A stretch of 64,000 bases of DNA from CAYLQA01 sp964385695 (GCA_964385695.1 CAYLQA010000008.1:16272-80271); one strand, 5' to 3'. Positions 52,669 to 61,845 are shown, numbered from the stretch's first letter. Notes: generated from the letters alone by a model not told the origin. Numbers and translations are program-made.

Positions 52669-55362
52669 ATGAGTAGATACAAACTCTCGACGATCCTGAC
52701 GGCCTGCGGCACAAGCGCTCTGCTTGTCGGTTTGGCCGCAGCTTCCGCCATTGCTGCGGATCAGATAAAAATAGGCGGGAAAAACTACCCGCTGAAAAAA
52801 GAAGATGACGTTAGCGATTTTGCTGATGCCAGGCGCTTTGAGCGGCCCATGAAGGTCGTGAACGGCGAGAAAATGAAGGTAACGCCAGAAGGTGTACCCT
52901 ATGCATGGGACGGTCCCAGAACCCATGCCCTTGAAAACGAGTATCTCAAGGTCAAATTTCCCGTGGACAAGGTATTCGGTGATGTCAAATCCGCTACCAA
53001 GGGCGGTAAATGTCTCAGTTGCCATGAAGGGATCGAGGCGATAAGCGATACGCATAATTTTGCCTGTATCAAATGCCATAAAGGTAATGACAAGTCGGGT
53101 TCAATGGATGCCGCTCATAAGGGCATGATCTCCAATCCATCCGACGGGTCCGTGGTAAACCAAACCTGCGGCGAGTGTCATCAGGACCAGGTGTATAAGG
53201 TTGAAAGGTCACTGATGTCCACCGCTGCCGGTGAGATTGCCGCGACCCGCTATGCCTGGGGCGCCCAGGATAGTGTTGAGGCGCATTATGCCGTATCGGA
53301 CCAGGCAGGGTTGAAACAGATGCCCGCCTATGCCCAATCCGGCGAGTTGGTTGACGATATGCTGCGCAAGAAGTGTCTGCGCTGCCATATCAACAGCCCC
53401 GCGCCCAACAGGCTTGGTGATTATCGGGCCACAGGTTGTGCCGCTTGTCATATGATTTACTCAAATGACGGCATGACCACGACCGGTGATAAGGCCATCC
53501 AAAAAACCCAAAAAGCCAATGTGGCAGCAAAGGAAAAAGACGTAAAACTCAAAACAGACAACTCCGGTACGTTGAACAAGCGCGGTTACCCGATGAAGCA
53601 TCGTTTAACCACCGCCATCCCCACAGTGCAATGTGTCCGCTGCCACAGCGGCAACCGGGTTGGAACCGAGTACGTCGGTCTTTTCGAGCATGATTACGAA
53701 AAGATGTACCGCTCACCCCGTAACGAGTGGAATGCTCCGCTCGCACCATACGGTATTGACCAACACACCTTGGCTGGTGACGCGCACTATGAAGCAGGCC
53801 TTGCCTGTATCGACTGCCACACCACCACGGAGATGATGGGTAAGGGTGAGGTTTTCAACGCAGCCCATGAGGCTATGGAGGTTTCCTGTGCGGACTGCCA
53901 CGGCACCCCGACCAGTACCCCAAAAACCGTCAAGGTGACAAAAAAGGATCCTCTGCTGAAGCTGGCACAGGCCAACCCCAACTACAACCTGAAGGCTGGA
54001 GACAATGTGGTCTTAACCGCCACCGGCGTCAGCCTCGGCAATGTCAAGAAGACCTCAAAAGGTTATGTTTTAACCTCCAAGGTCACGGGCAAGGAGCATA
54101 GCGTGCCGCTCTTAAAGGACTTGGCTACGCAGCCTGTCGCCCATACCGTATCAAAGCATGTGAACAACATGGAATGCTCGACCTGCCACTCCGGCTGGGC
54201 CAGTATGGACTTTGGTACGCACGTCATGCGCGAGGATTATCCTTCCTACAAGAAGTGGAAGCGCTGGCGTGAGCCCGATCCACAGACCCTGAAACTGCTC
54301 TATTCTACCCTTGGCAGCGGTGTCGGAGACAAGACCATGACACCGGACCGCAAGTACAAGGGGCTCAAGAAGAATCAGTGGCCCGAGGCCAAGTCAACCG
54401 ACTTGCTCAGTGGCGAGGACTCTACCGGTGTTTGGTTCAGCTCCTTTACCATGCGTAACTGGGAAGATGTCATCTTAGGCAGAAATGCTGATGGCAAGGT
54501 TTCCATGTTCAGGCCGCAGTACCAGTACTTTGTAAGCCATATCGGCCCTGACGTCGGCAAACTCAGAGCAGAGGAACAAAAGATCAAGAAAAAGCTTATT
54601 GAGACCTCTGATCCGGACAAACGGCGCCAGGTGCGGCTTGAGTTGAGCAAGATGCGGAAAAAGGTCAAAAAGCAGATCTTTATGGACAACCAACTGGTAA
54701 CCACAAAAGATGGCCAGCCAGGTTTGGTCATGAACCCGTATTCTCCGCATACAACCAGAAGCACTGGTCGTCGCTGCGAAGAGTGCCATACCAATGGCGA
54801 GGCTGCAGGACTCGGACGCTCGACCTTTTACAAGGCCGAAGACACCTGGGTACCCCAGCTTGATTCTGCCAGGGCACACCTGCCCATCGACTTCCAGATC
54901 AAACAGGTCTTGAACGCGGATGGCGAGCCTCTGCAGATAACCACCCAAAAGGGCGCCCGTTTCTTCAACAAGAAAGAAATGGTCTCCCTGCTGAACAAGT
55001 CTGATCAGTATAAGGCAATGCGTTTTATGGATCTGCAACAACAGAACTATGAGACCTTGCTTGATCGTGATCCGGCCAAGCTGACCGGTGGAGCCAAGCG
55101 TATGGTCAAGGAAGGCATCTCAAACGGCGACGTCCGCAAGGTCGGCTCTTATTACGATGCTATCCGCTATGGTTTCTGGCAAACCGATCCCATCGTCTTT
55201 ACCGACGATTACTTCAAAAAAGGTCTGAATAAAAAGACCAATGAGAAGGCGTGGGACAGCAAGGTTGTCAAGGAAGAGAAAAAGGTGATTGAAAAAGGTT
55301 CACGCACCTATCTCACTCCGGGCAACACCAACTTTAACTGGGTTCCTGCCGATCAACAGTAA
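52669..55362 (+). CDS. ten-heme exported cytochrome c
   Basis: A signal peptide (about residues 1-30, ASAIAAD) precedes ten CxxCH motifs in 897 residues. It is collinear with the preceding twelve-heme protein but has a normal CGECH where that has CX4CH, lacks the CYGCH after heme 9, and has a long lysine-rich insertion (KLRAEEQKIKKKL) before the tenth heme and a long heme-free C-terminal part. GGAGG precedes the ATG. It ends an uninterrupted block; a strong hairpin follows. Confidence 0.88.
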   Translation: MSRYKLSTILTACGTSALLVGLAAASAIAADQIKIGGKNYPLKKEDDVSDFADARRFERPMKVVNGEKMKVTPEGVPYAWDGPRTHALENEYLKVKFPVDKVFGDVKSATKGGKCLSCHEGIEAISDTHNFACIKCHKGNDKSGSMDAAHKGMISNPSDGSVVNQTCGECHQDQVYKVERSLMSTAAGEIAATRYAWGAQDSVEAHYAVSDQAGLKQMPAYAQSGELVDDMLRKKCLRCHINSPAPNRLGDYRATGCAACHMIYSNDGMTTTGDKAIQKTQKANVAAKEKDVKLKTDNSGTLNKRGYPMKHRLTTAIPTVQCVRCHSGNRVGTEYVGLFEHDYEKMYRSPRNEWNAPLAPYGIDQHTLAGDAHYEAGLACIDCHTTTEMMGKGEVFNAAHEAMEVSCADCHGTPTSTPKTVKVTKKDPLLKLAQANPNYNLKAGDNVVLTATGVSLGNVKKTSKGYVLTSKVTGKEHSVPLLKDLATQPVAHTVSKHVNNMECSTCHSGWASMDFGTHVMREDYPSYKKWKRWREPDPQTLKLLYSTLGSGVGDKTMTPDRKYKGLKKNQWPEAKSTDLLSGEDSTGVWFSSFTMRNWEDVILGRNADGKVSMFRPQYQYFVSHIGPDVGKLRAEEQKIKKKLIETSDPDKRRQVRLELSKMRKKVKKQIFMDNQLVTTKDGQPGLVMNPYSPHTTRSTGRRCEECHTNGEAAGLGRSTFYKAEDTWVPQLDSARAHLPIDFQIKQVLNADGEPLQITTQKGARFFNKKEMVSLLNKSDQYKAMRFMDLQQQNYETLLDRDPAKLTGGAKRMVKEGISNGDVRKVGSYYDAIRYGFWQTDPIVFTDDYFKKGLNKKTNEKAWDSKVVKEEKKVIEKGSRTYLTPGNTNFNWVPADQQ

Positions 55363-55387
55363 CCCTTGTTAGACAAACAACAACCCG

Positions 55388-55426
55388 AGTCGCTGAGGTG
55401 CTGCAAACGGCAGCGCCCCAGCGACT
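55388..55426 (+). promoter_or_regulatory. strong intercistronic hairpin
   Basis: AGTCGCTG and CAGCGACT pair around a second stem GCTGC/GCAGC. There is no T run after it, so it looks like an mRNA-stabilising or processing hairpin rather than an intrinsic terminator, within the 223-base gap after the ten-heme gene. Confidence 0.5.
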
Positions 55427-55585
55427 TAGCCTTGAAAAGATTTTAAGTGCGCAAGTTAAGTATGCTACAAAGAGATAAAGAAGTGCCTGAAAACGCTATA
55501 GCCTTTTAGCCGCTTCTTTGTCTCTTAAAATGCAGTAATGCATGAATACAAATTTTGCTGACCATAAGACAGTTAAAGGAGAACA

Positions 55586-56008
55586 ATGGTTATGAAAAAA
55601 CAAAACAGGCTGGGACGGGTATTCATGTCTATCTTGATCATCGGTCTGACAATCGCACTGAGCGTACCCAGCTTTGCCGCCGGAAACGCCAAACGCGGCA
55701 AACGCAAGTACAATCAATTTTGCACCCCGTGTCATGGAAAACTTGGAAATGGTCAGGGCACCAGGGCCACCGTTGAGAATCTCGACCCACGCCCTCGAAA
55801 CCATACCGATGGCAAGTACATGAATAAGCGTACGGACGTACAATTATTCAAAACAATTAAAGAAGGCGGTAAGTCAATGAACTTTTCCCATATCATGCCG
55901 CAGTGGAAACATATATTAAAAGACCGTGATATTTGGGATGTGATCGCCCATGTGCGCTCATTGGCCGTACCCGCTTATACCGGACAACCTTCTCAAGAGG
56001 GCAAATAG
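55586..56008 (+). CDS. small periplasmic monoheme cytochrome c
   Basis: A signal peptide (hydrophobic to PSFAAG, about residue 32) precedes CTPCH near residue 46 and a methionine ligand in HIMPQWK. The 140 residues resemble the monoheme protein at 49.9 kb in heme surroundings (FCTPCHGKLGNGQG) and in the NHTDGKYM segment. The start has AAGGAG 4 bases upstream; an ATG two codons later is also possible. Confidence 0.87.
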   Translation: MVMKKQNRLGRVFMSILIIGLTIALSVPSFAAGNAKRGKRKYNQFCTPCHGKLGNGQGTRATVENLDPRPRNHTDGKYMNKRTDVQLFKTIKEGGKSMNFSHIMPQWKHILKDRDIWDVIAHVRSLAVPAYTGQPSQEGK

Positions 56009-56058
56009 TGTTTGTTACAGATTACGATAATACCGGCCGGCATTGTGGGAGGAAAATA

Positions 56059-56637
56059 ATGCGAAGGTCCATTTTTATAGCCACTCTTTTTACTTTTTTT
56101 GCAACCGGCACATATGCGGGGCAGCAGCAGTTTGATTATGCCGGAGTGAATTCATGTATGAAATGCCACCGCAAGGTCTGGCGCTCCTGGAACAAAAATG
56201 TCAAGGCCAAGGCGCTTGAGATCTTAAAGCCCGGTGAACGGGCCGAAGCAAAAAAACAGTCGGGCCTTGACCCGCAAAAAGACTACTCCAAAGACCCTTC
56301 CTGTTTGCCCTGCCATACAGTTGGTTATGGTAAGGCAGGCGGTTTTGTCAGCCTGGAAAAAACACCGGACAGGGCCGGGGTAGGCTGTGAGTCATGCCAT
56401 GGCCCGGGCAAAGAGTATAACAAGATCATGAAAAGGCACAGCCGCACCTATAAAGTCGAGCAGTTGATTGCTAAAGGCCTTATAGCTGAGCCTCATACCG
56501 CTTGCATTGAGTGCCATAATGAAAAAAGCCCCACACACAAGCTCGCTGCCCCGCTCGACTTTAAGGAGATTGAATGGCCCGGCCATGATCCGGTTAAACT
56601 GAAATACCATACCCCTGAATATCAGCAGAACAAATAA
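56059..56637 (+). CDS. tetraheme cytochrome c (c554-like)
   Basis: A signal peptide (about residues 1-20) precedes four motifs, CMKCH, CLPCH, CESCH and CIECH, in 192 residues. The order and spacing (VNSCMKCHRKVWRSW, GVGCESCHGPGKEY, HTACIECHNEKSPTH) recall the cytochrome c554 family. The start at 56059 has GGAGG 6 bases upstream. It lies in the run with the monoheme and cupredoxin genes, so it probably belongs to the same electron chain. Confidence 0.87.
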   Translation: MRRSIFIATLFTFFATGTYAGQQQFDYAGVNSCMKCHRKVWRSWNKNVKAKALEILKPGERAEAKKQSGLDPQKDYSKDPSCLPCHTVGYGKAGGFVSLEKTPDRAGVGCESCHGPGKEYNKIMKRHSRTYKVEQLIAKGLIAEPHTACIECHNEKSPTHKLAAPLDFKEIEWPGHDPVKLKYHTPEYQQNK

Positions 56638-56647
56638 GGACACTCCC

Positions 56648-57055
56648 ATGAAAAAGATTCTCAGTTGTTTACTCACCGGAACCGTCTTTTTTTCCCTGGC
56701 TGTTGATTTTGCTCAGGCTGAGCCCGAAACCCACGAGGTCGTCATCCGCAACTTCAACTTTTATCCGCCTGATCCGGTAATCAATGTCGGCGATACCGTT
56801 GTCTGGGAAAATGCAATGAACTATGGACACTGGGTCATTTCCGGGGTGGACATGCGGCATAACAATAAGTTCTTCTCATACCTTCTCCTCAAAGGCCACA
56901 AGTTCAGTTACACCTTCCGCCAGCCAGGAGACTACCCATACTATTGCCCCATTCACTCCATGCAGGCGATGGTCAGTGTGGTCGACCCAACCGGCAAGGC
57001 CGACCAACCTGCGGCAGAGGAAGACGGGGGCGAGCGCCGTCGTCGTCACCGTTAA
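56648..57055 (+). CDS. exported cupredoxin (plastocyanin-like)
   Basis: A signal peptide (to about residue 24, AQAEP) precedes a cupredoxin domain. Type 1 copper ligands visible are H61 (NYGHWVI), C100 and H103 (YYCPIHSM) and a methionine (M105 or M108). The C-terminus is charged and ends in an arginine/histidine-rich tail. It lies 10 bases after the tetraheme gene. A copper electron carrier next to heme carriers makes copper supply relevant to the following genes. Confidence 0.88.
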   Translation: MKKILSCLLTGTVFFSLAVDFAQAEPETHEVVIRNFNFYPPDPVINVGDTVVWENAMNYGHWVISGVDMRHNNKFFSYLLLKGHKFSYTFRQPGDYPYYCPIHSMQAMVSVVDPTGKADQPAAEEDGGERRRRHR

Positions 57056-57210
57056 TTTTTTTTAGTAAGACGATGCGAATTTCCAGAATCAACCGCCAAG
57101 TGAGACGGTTGCAGATGCGCGAAGGCAACGATGTTGATTATCCTGGTGTGATATCAACGAGTTGCCGACAAAGCAGCTGCGGCCGTATCGCTTGGCCCGC
57201 AGGGTCAAAA

Positions 57211-57624
57211 ATGTGGATCAAGGTGAAAGAAGGTGCCGCAAGCAACACTGGTATTCACCTGAACTATCGTCGATTTCGCAAAACCTCAACATTTTTGACG
57301 GTGGATTCTGGAATTTCCGGCCATACCTTCTTCATCATCACCCTCTGCATGTTGGTTGGCATAGTTATGGCCTTACTCTGGCATGACACCGCTTTTGACC
57401 GACACAAAGACTATCCGCCAATGGCCTCTTTTCAAAAATCCATTGGCGGTGTGGGGTTAGGTGCGGTCCTGGTTCCGGCCTGGAATTTTTCCGACTTTGA
57501 TCCCAGGCTGCAACCGGAGGCGACAGATTCTCTGTATCCGCTTCCCGGCGGGTATGCCTACTCACCGGATCGACTGGCCATGGTTTCGAACTTTGGGCAA
57601 GTTGAAAATCCCAAAAGACCCTAA
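57211..57624 (+). CDS. hypothetical single-span membrane protein
   Basis: I recognise no family. From the ATG at 57211, with AGGG 6 bases upstream, it has 137 residues: a basic N-terminus, one transmembrane helix (HTFFIITLCMLVGIVMALLW) and a C-terminal domain with LVPAWNFSDFDPRLQPE and PLPGGYAYSPDRL. An earlier start at 57073 is possible but its extension looks non-conserved. It precedes the ABC permease by 23 bases. Confidence 0.55.
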   Translation: MWIKVKEGAASNTGIHLNYRRFRKTSTFLTVDSGISGHTFFIITLCMLVGIVMALLWHDTAFDRHKDYPPMASFQKSIGGVGLGAVLVPAWNFSDFDPRLQPEATDSLYPLPGGYAYSPDRLAMVSNFGQVENPKRP

Positions 57625-57647
57625 GCGCAACCGGTCCACTGCTGGAA

Positions 57648-58805
57648 ATGTCTTTAACAAAACACACAAATCTTTTTTTTGAGGCAGCTGCTACGATTTT
57701 GCGTAATCGTGGACGCAGTGGCGTGGTCTTGCTCTGCCTGCTGGGTGTCTTGCTTCCATTTGTTACCGCCATGGCTGTTTCTGAGGGGGTCAGACAACAG
57801 TCAATGATTTCTATCGAAAGCGGGGCTGATCTTTATATCTCCCGCGAGCAGTATGGCCGCAACGGGCCTGTTTCCCTTTCGCTGATCCCGCAGCTTGAAA
57901 AATACCCCGGTGTGACCAAGGTGGTCCCCCGCATAGTCGGCAGGACATACATGGGCGAAGAGCTGGCTGTTGTGGTCGGCATCGACAATCCTGGCCATCT
58001 CAATCCCAACGGCACAGTCAAGCCCCCTGCTTCGGGGCAGGCACTCATAGGCAAATCATTGGCCGATCGGCTCGACCTGGCACAGGGTGACGAGGTTCGT
58101 TTTTTCATCAATCCCTCCGTACCCTTTACCATCTCGGAGGTACTCGGCCCGGAACACTCCATGTGGTCCGGCTCAATGGTGGTTATCCCTTTTAAGGATG
58201 CCGAACAAATCTTCAAGTTACCGGGCAAGGCATCGGAGCTCTTGCTCTATTGCCGCCCTGGAACAGCGGGTCATGTTGCCGAGCGACTTGGCAGTATCAA
58301 CCGGCCGTGGGAGCCGACCCCTCCCCTGCGCATCCAAACAAAAGAGATTGTCCGCCGTTATGTCGGCCGCGGGTTTACGGTGCAGTCCGGCATTTTTTCC
58401 ATGTTTTACCTGACCGCCTTCGGCCTGGCCATTCCCGCTATTCTCATTCTTTCCGGGCTCGGCCACGGCACTCGCAGCAAAGAGATCGGCATCATGAAGG
58501 CAACCGGCTGGCAAACCTTGGAAGTGCAGGAAATGACAGCCTATGAAAACCTTCTCCTGGCCCTAAGCGGCAGCCTGCTCACCCTTATTCTTTCTATGAT
58601 CTGGCTCAAACTCGGAAACGGCATTGGCATTGCCCCATTGTTCATAAGCGGAGTCGGATGGGTGCCGGAACTCCCGATCCCATCACGTTTCATGCCCATG
58701 CCCGCATTTTTTTCCTTTCTCTTCGGGTTCATCCTGACCATGGTTGGGACCATCATTCCGACCTGGAAAACAGCGACTATTCCACCGAGGAGCGCCATTC
58801 AATGA
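57648..58805 (+). CDS. ABC transporter permease (MacB/FtsX type)
   Basis: The protein has a first transmembrane helix at about residues 25-45, a large periplasmic domain (to about 255) and three C-terminal helices ending in IPTWKTATIPPRSAIQ, the FtsX layout. GSRSKEIGIMKATGWQ-like coupling sequence (GTRSKEIGIMKATG) is present. Its stop overlaps the ATPase start. Permeases of this type couple ATP use to envelope processes rather than simple import; with the neighbours a cofactor or metal maturation role is plausible but unproven. Confidence 0.85.
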   Translation: MSLTKHTNLFFEAAATILRNRGRSGVVLLCLLGVLLPFVTAMAVSEGVRQQSMISIESGADLYISREQYGRNGPVSLSLIPQLEKYPGVTKVVPRIVGRTYMGEELAVVVGIDNPGHLNPNGTVKPPASGQALIGKSLADRLDLAQGDEVRFFINPSVPFTISEVLGPEHSMWSGSMVVIPFKDAEQIFKLPGKASELLLYCRPGTAGHVAERLGSINRPWEPTPPLRIQTKEIVRRYVGRGFTVQSGIFSMFYLTAFGLAIPAILILSGLGHGTRSKEIGIMKATGWQTLEVQEMTAYENLLLALSGSLLTLILSMIWLKLGNGIGIAPLFISGVGWVPELPIPSRFMPMPAFFSFLFGFILTMVGTIIPTWKTATIPPRSAIQ

Positions 58806-59473
58806 GTTTTCTCAAGGCCCGTAATCTCACCAAGGTCTACCGCATGGGCAGCCGGGGGCAAATCCGTGCCTTGGATGATATAAGCTGCGCAATCTTAGAG
58901 GGCTCATGGACCGTTATTACCGGGCCATCAGGCTCGGGCAAAAGCACCTTATTAAACCTACTCGCCCTGCTGGACCGCCCCACCCGCGGCCAGGTCCTGT
59001 TGACTGATAAAGAGATCAGCAGTGCGCCGGAAACAGAACAGGCACGGCTCAGGCGGGAACGCTTCGGTATCATTTTCCAGGATTATCAACTGGTACCTCG
59101 CCTTGCAGCCTGGCAAAATGTAGCGCTGCCCCTTGTGCCGCTGGAACTTGATAATTCACAACGCAAGGCAAAGGCCTTAAAACTGCTGAGCCGCTTTGGC
59201 TTAACTGAGCGGGCGTATCACCTGCCGTTTCAACTCAGTGGCGGGGAGCAGCAACGGGTTGCTGTGGCCCGAGCCCTGGTGGGTGGAGCCGATGTCATCT
59301 TTGCCGACGAGCCGACCTCCAATGTGGATGCGGCCACGGCCGGTGAGATATTAAGCTTTTTCAGCACACTCCATGAGCAGGGGCATACCCTGGTGGTGGC
59401 AAGTCATGACCCCGAACTCATCAAACGATCGGGCCGGGAGTTAAAACTTGTAGGGGGCAAGCTGACCCCATGA
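58802..59473 (+). CDS. ABC transporter ATPase (MacB/LolD type)
   Basis: The 223 residues hold Walker A GPSGSGKST, the signature QLSGGEQQRVAVARAL and Walker B DVIFADEP (a close variant of the usual LLADEP), and the switch histidine in VVASHDPE. The ATG overlaps the permease stop (ATGA), and its own stop overlaps the next start (ATGA), so all three are translationally coupled. It is the LolD/MacB group that pairs with FtsX-like permeases. Confidence 0.93.
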   Translation: MSFLKARNLTKVYRMGSRGQIRALDDISCAILEGSWTVITGPSGSGKSTLLNLLALLDRPTRGQVLLTDKEISSAPETEQARLRRERFGIIFQDYQLVPRLAAWQNVALPLVPLELDNSQRKAKALKLLSRFGLTERAYHLPFQLSGGEQQRVAVARALVGGADVIFADEPTSNVDAATAGEILSFFSTLHEQGHTLVVASHDPELIKRSGRELKLVGGKLTP

Positions 59474-60498
59474 TAGTAAATCCCTACTCCATCAGCGCCC
59501 TTGCCATTGATGCGCTGTCCGTACTTCTTGCCCTAAGCGTTTTGATTCTGGGCTCAGGCCTCACCATGGCTACCGCTCGCCCGCAGATTCTGCCCGGAGA
59601 GGTACATACCCGTCTTGAAAACCGTTTTTACCTGGTATTTTGGATGGGGGTCGTGCTGTTAACCATTAGGCTTGCGATGTGGCCTTTCTTCTATTTCACC
59701 CTCAAAAGTTTTGTCTCGGAAATCGAAGGGGCCATGTGCACCTTCGGTGTCACCAAGGTGATACCGACCCTCACCAATATCCTTGAGCTGCTCAAGCCTG
59801 TCACCTTTTTTCTGGGCGGCCTCTGGCTGGTGCTGTACCACCTGCACCGCAAGGCCGGTGTTATCTCACAAAGCGGAGGCGGCAAGATTATTTTACCCCT
59901 GCTGCTCATCACCGCCTTCATAGGCGCAACAGATGCGGCAGGCTCAATTTGGCTATGGATCGAGATGTCGCCTGAATTGGCAATCTCTTGTTGCACTGTG
60001 ATTACCGATATTCCCAAAAGGTTCACGGTATTGATCCCCCAGGCAATTTGGGGGCCGACCTATCAGCAGGGTCTCTGGCCCGCCTATTATGCCGGCAACC
60101 TCATCACCATCGCAGTGCTTGCCCGGCTCTTTTGGGAAATGAAAAAGGCCAGACCGCTGAAGTTTTTCTCCCTGGCCGGGCTTTTTACCATCGCCTTGGC
60201 CAACTGCATTGTCTCCGTGTTTTCCTTTGTCGAAGTTCTTGGGCCGAGGCTCATGGGGCTTTCTTTTCATCACTGTCTATACTGCCTGCTCGAATTGGTG
60301 ACCGATGCCCCGATATTCCTGGGGCTGCTCGTTCTCGGCACCTTTGCCGCTCTCGGTATTCCTGTTGTTTACCTTTTGAGCGTTGAAAACGCCGAGCCCG
60401 GACGACTAAAACGGATCATAAAAAAAATGGTGCTGCTTGCCGGGATTTGCCTGGCTGTTTCACTTGAGATGGTCAGCATACACCTGCTGGCCCAATGA
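59470..60498 (+). CDS. polytopic membrane protein with paired cysteines
   Basis: I do not recognise the family. The 342 residues have about eight hydrophobic segments. Cysteine-containing loops are MCTFGV (about residue 90), ISCCTVITDIP and FHHCLYCLLELV, which could bind metal or undergo redox change. It is coupled to the ATPase by a 4-base overlap, so it probably works with the transporter. Confidence 0.7.
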   Translation: MIVNPYSISALAIDALSVLLALSVLILGSGLTMATARPQILPGEVHTRLENRFYLVFWMGVVLLTIRLAMWPFFYFTLKSFVSEIEGAMCTFGVTKVIPTLTNILELLKPVTFFLGGLWLVLYHLHRKAGVISQSGGGKIILPLLLITAFIGATDAAGSIWLWIEMSPELAISCCTVITDIPKRFTVLIPQAIWGPTYQQGLWPAYYAGNLITIAVLARLFWEMKKARPLKFFSLAGLFTIALANCIVSVFSFVEVLGPRLMGLSFHHCLYCLLELVTDAPIFLGLLVLGTFAALGIPVVYLLSVENAEPGRLKRIIKKMVLLAGICLAVSLEMVSIHLLAQ

Positions 60499-60502
60499 GA
60501 AG

Positions 60503-61336
60503 ATGCCCACGAAACAAACCGTGCATATATTCCTGATTTTTCTGGTGGCCGGAGTCATAGCCCTGGTCAGTACCCTGGCGACCCGACCGGATGCGCGTTG
60601 CGCGGTGGACGGTACCCCTATCCAGCCGAACACGGAAGTCACAATCCAGGCGGCACAGGGTGAAACGGTTCAATTCTGCTCCGTTTGCTGTGCCCAAACC
60701 TGGCTTTCCGAAAACCAGGATGACGGCATGTCAATCACGGTGACCGACGAGGTTTCCGGAGAAAAAATTGACGTCTCACTGGCATATTGGATCGAAAGCG
60801 ACTCATACAGCCGCAGGGAAAGCGGCTGCAAGATCCATACATTCAAAGAGCAGTCTGACGCTGCCCGTCATATTCTTCAGTACAATGGTTCGGAGTCTTC
60901 CGGTTATCTCGCAGGTCTGGGAAGGAAGCTACCGTGGGCCGGCAAATTTACAGCAAAGAGTCTGAAAGGCACAGAAGTTGACCTGGCAAACTATCACGGG
61001 CAGGTTGTCTTTATCCGCTTCTGGAACTCGGGCAATCCTTTTACGAAAAAGGATCTTGGTTATCTTGCCGAAGCGCATCGACGTTGGCAGGGTTCCGGCT
61101 TCACCGTTTTGGCGATGAATGTTGAGCAACCAGAGTCAACAGTGCAAAATTTCACTGCACAACTTGCCCTGCCCTTTCCGGTTCTTTTGGATCCCACGGG
61201 TGAGATTGCAGACCGTTATGGGGTGCAGGGATTTCCCACCGGCTTTGTCATCGACAAAAATGGAATTATTCACAACCAGAGTATCGGGGAGATTCCGCCG
61301 GACCTCATGGAACCTTTAATTGCGCCCTTACTTTAA
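60503..61336 (+). CDS. TRASH/NosL-like domain fused to CxxC-less TlpA-like domain
   Basis: A membrane anchor (about residues 7-25) is followed by a small domain with C33, C59, C62 and C63 (ARCAVDGTPI, FCSVCC), spaced as in TRASH or NosL metal-binding modules, and C109. From about residue 140 a thioredoxin-fold TlpA/ResA-like domain follows (VVFIRFW, YGVQGFPTGFVID), but the CxxC site reads WNSGNPF, so it cannot do disulfide exchange. The 277 residues suggest a metal chaperone with a binding rather than a redox thioredoxin fold. It follows the membrane protein by 4 bases. Confidence 0.78.
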   Translation: MPTKQTVHIFLIFLVAGVIALVSTLATRPDARCAVDGTPIQPNTEVTIQAAQGETVQFCSVCCAQTWLSENQDDGMSITVTDEVSGEKIDVSLAYWIESDSYSRRESGCKIHTFKEQSDAARHILQYNGSESSGYLAGLGRKLPWAGKFTAKSLKGTEVDLANYHGQVVFIRFWNSGNPFTKKDLGYLAEAHRRWQGSGFTVLAMNVEQPESTVQNFTAQLALPFPVLLDPTGEIADRYGVQGFPTGFVIDKNGIIHNQSIGEIPPDLMEPLIAPLL

Positions 61337-61443
61337 TTATTTATGGTGAGTTAATACAGCCAGATGGCAGATTTCATAAGAAATGCATAACATATAGTTA
61401 ATAAGTAATTTGACCTATCACTCAAACCTAAAAAGGAAAAACC

Positions 61444-61767
61444 ATGAAGAAAGCAAGCAAGTTTTTAGTAATGGGATTCGCGGCAATCGTTCTGCTGGCT
61501 TCCGCCCAAATTAGCCAGGCGTTTGACACCAAATTCAAATACATCATTCCTTCGATGAAGACCGAACAGGATGCGCAAAAAGTCGTAAAGATGATCAAAG
61601 AGACCAATGGCGTCAAGGAAGTGGATCTCTTCCTTGCAGACAATACCGTTGTCTTTCTCTTTGATGACGAAGAGCTCGAGGATGAAAAAATGGAACTTCG
61701 CATCCCGCTGAAACGGGCAGGTTACCGTGTTGACCGCTATGACATACTGCTGGAGACCAGGAGGTAG
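61444..61767 (+). CDS. secreted HMA-like fold protein without metal cysteines
   Basis: A signal peptide (cleavage after SQA, about residue 26) precedes a domain of about 80 residues with the beta-alpha-beta order of heavy-metal-associated domains: KYIIPSM, helix DAQKVVKMIKET, NTVVFLFDDEE, helix and RVDRYDI. The metal site GMxCxxC reads SMKTEQD, so both cysteines are lost. AAGGA precedes the ATG. The minus-strand gene at 61.85 kb is a paralogue. Confidence 0.65.
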   Translation: MKKASKFLVMGFAAIVLLASAQISQAFDTKFKYIIPSMKTEQDAQKVVKMIKETNGVKEVDLFLADNTVVFLFDDEELEDEKMELRIPLKRAGYRVDRYDILLETRR

Positions 61768-61845
61768 GCAGGCAACGTAACGCAGCCTGTTTCAAAGAGG
61801 GAGAGGGGCCGGCTTGCGGTTGAGCCCCAAGCCTCGACCCGCTCG

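Noticed and set aside
57073..57210. Upstream extension of the 57.2 kb hypothetical gene
   Set aside because: The frame is open but the residues look random, and the ATG at 57211 has the better ribosome site.
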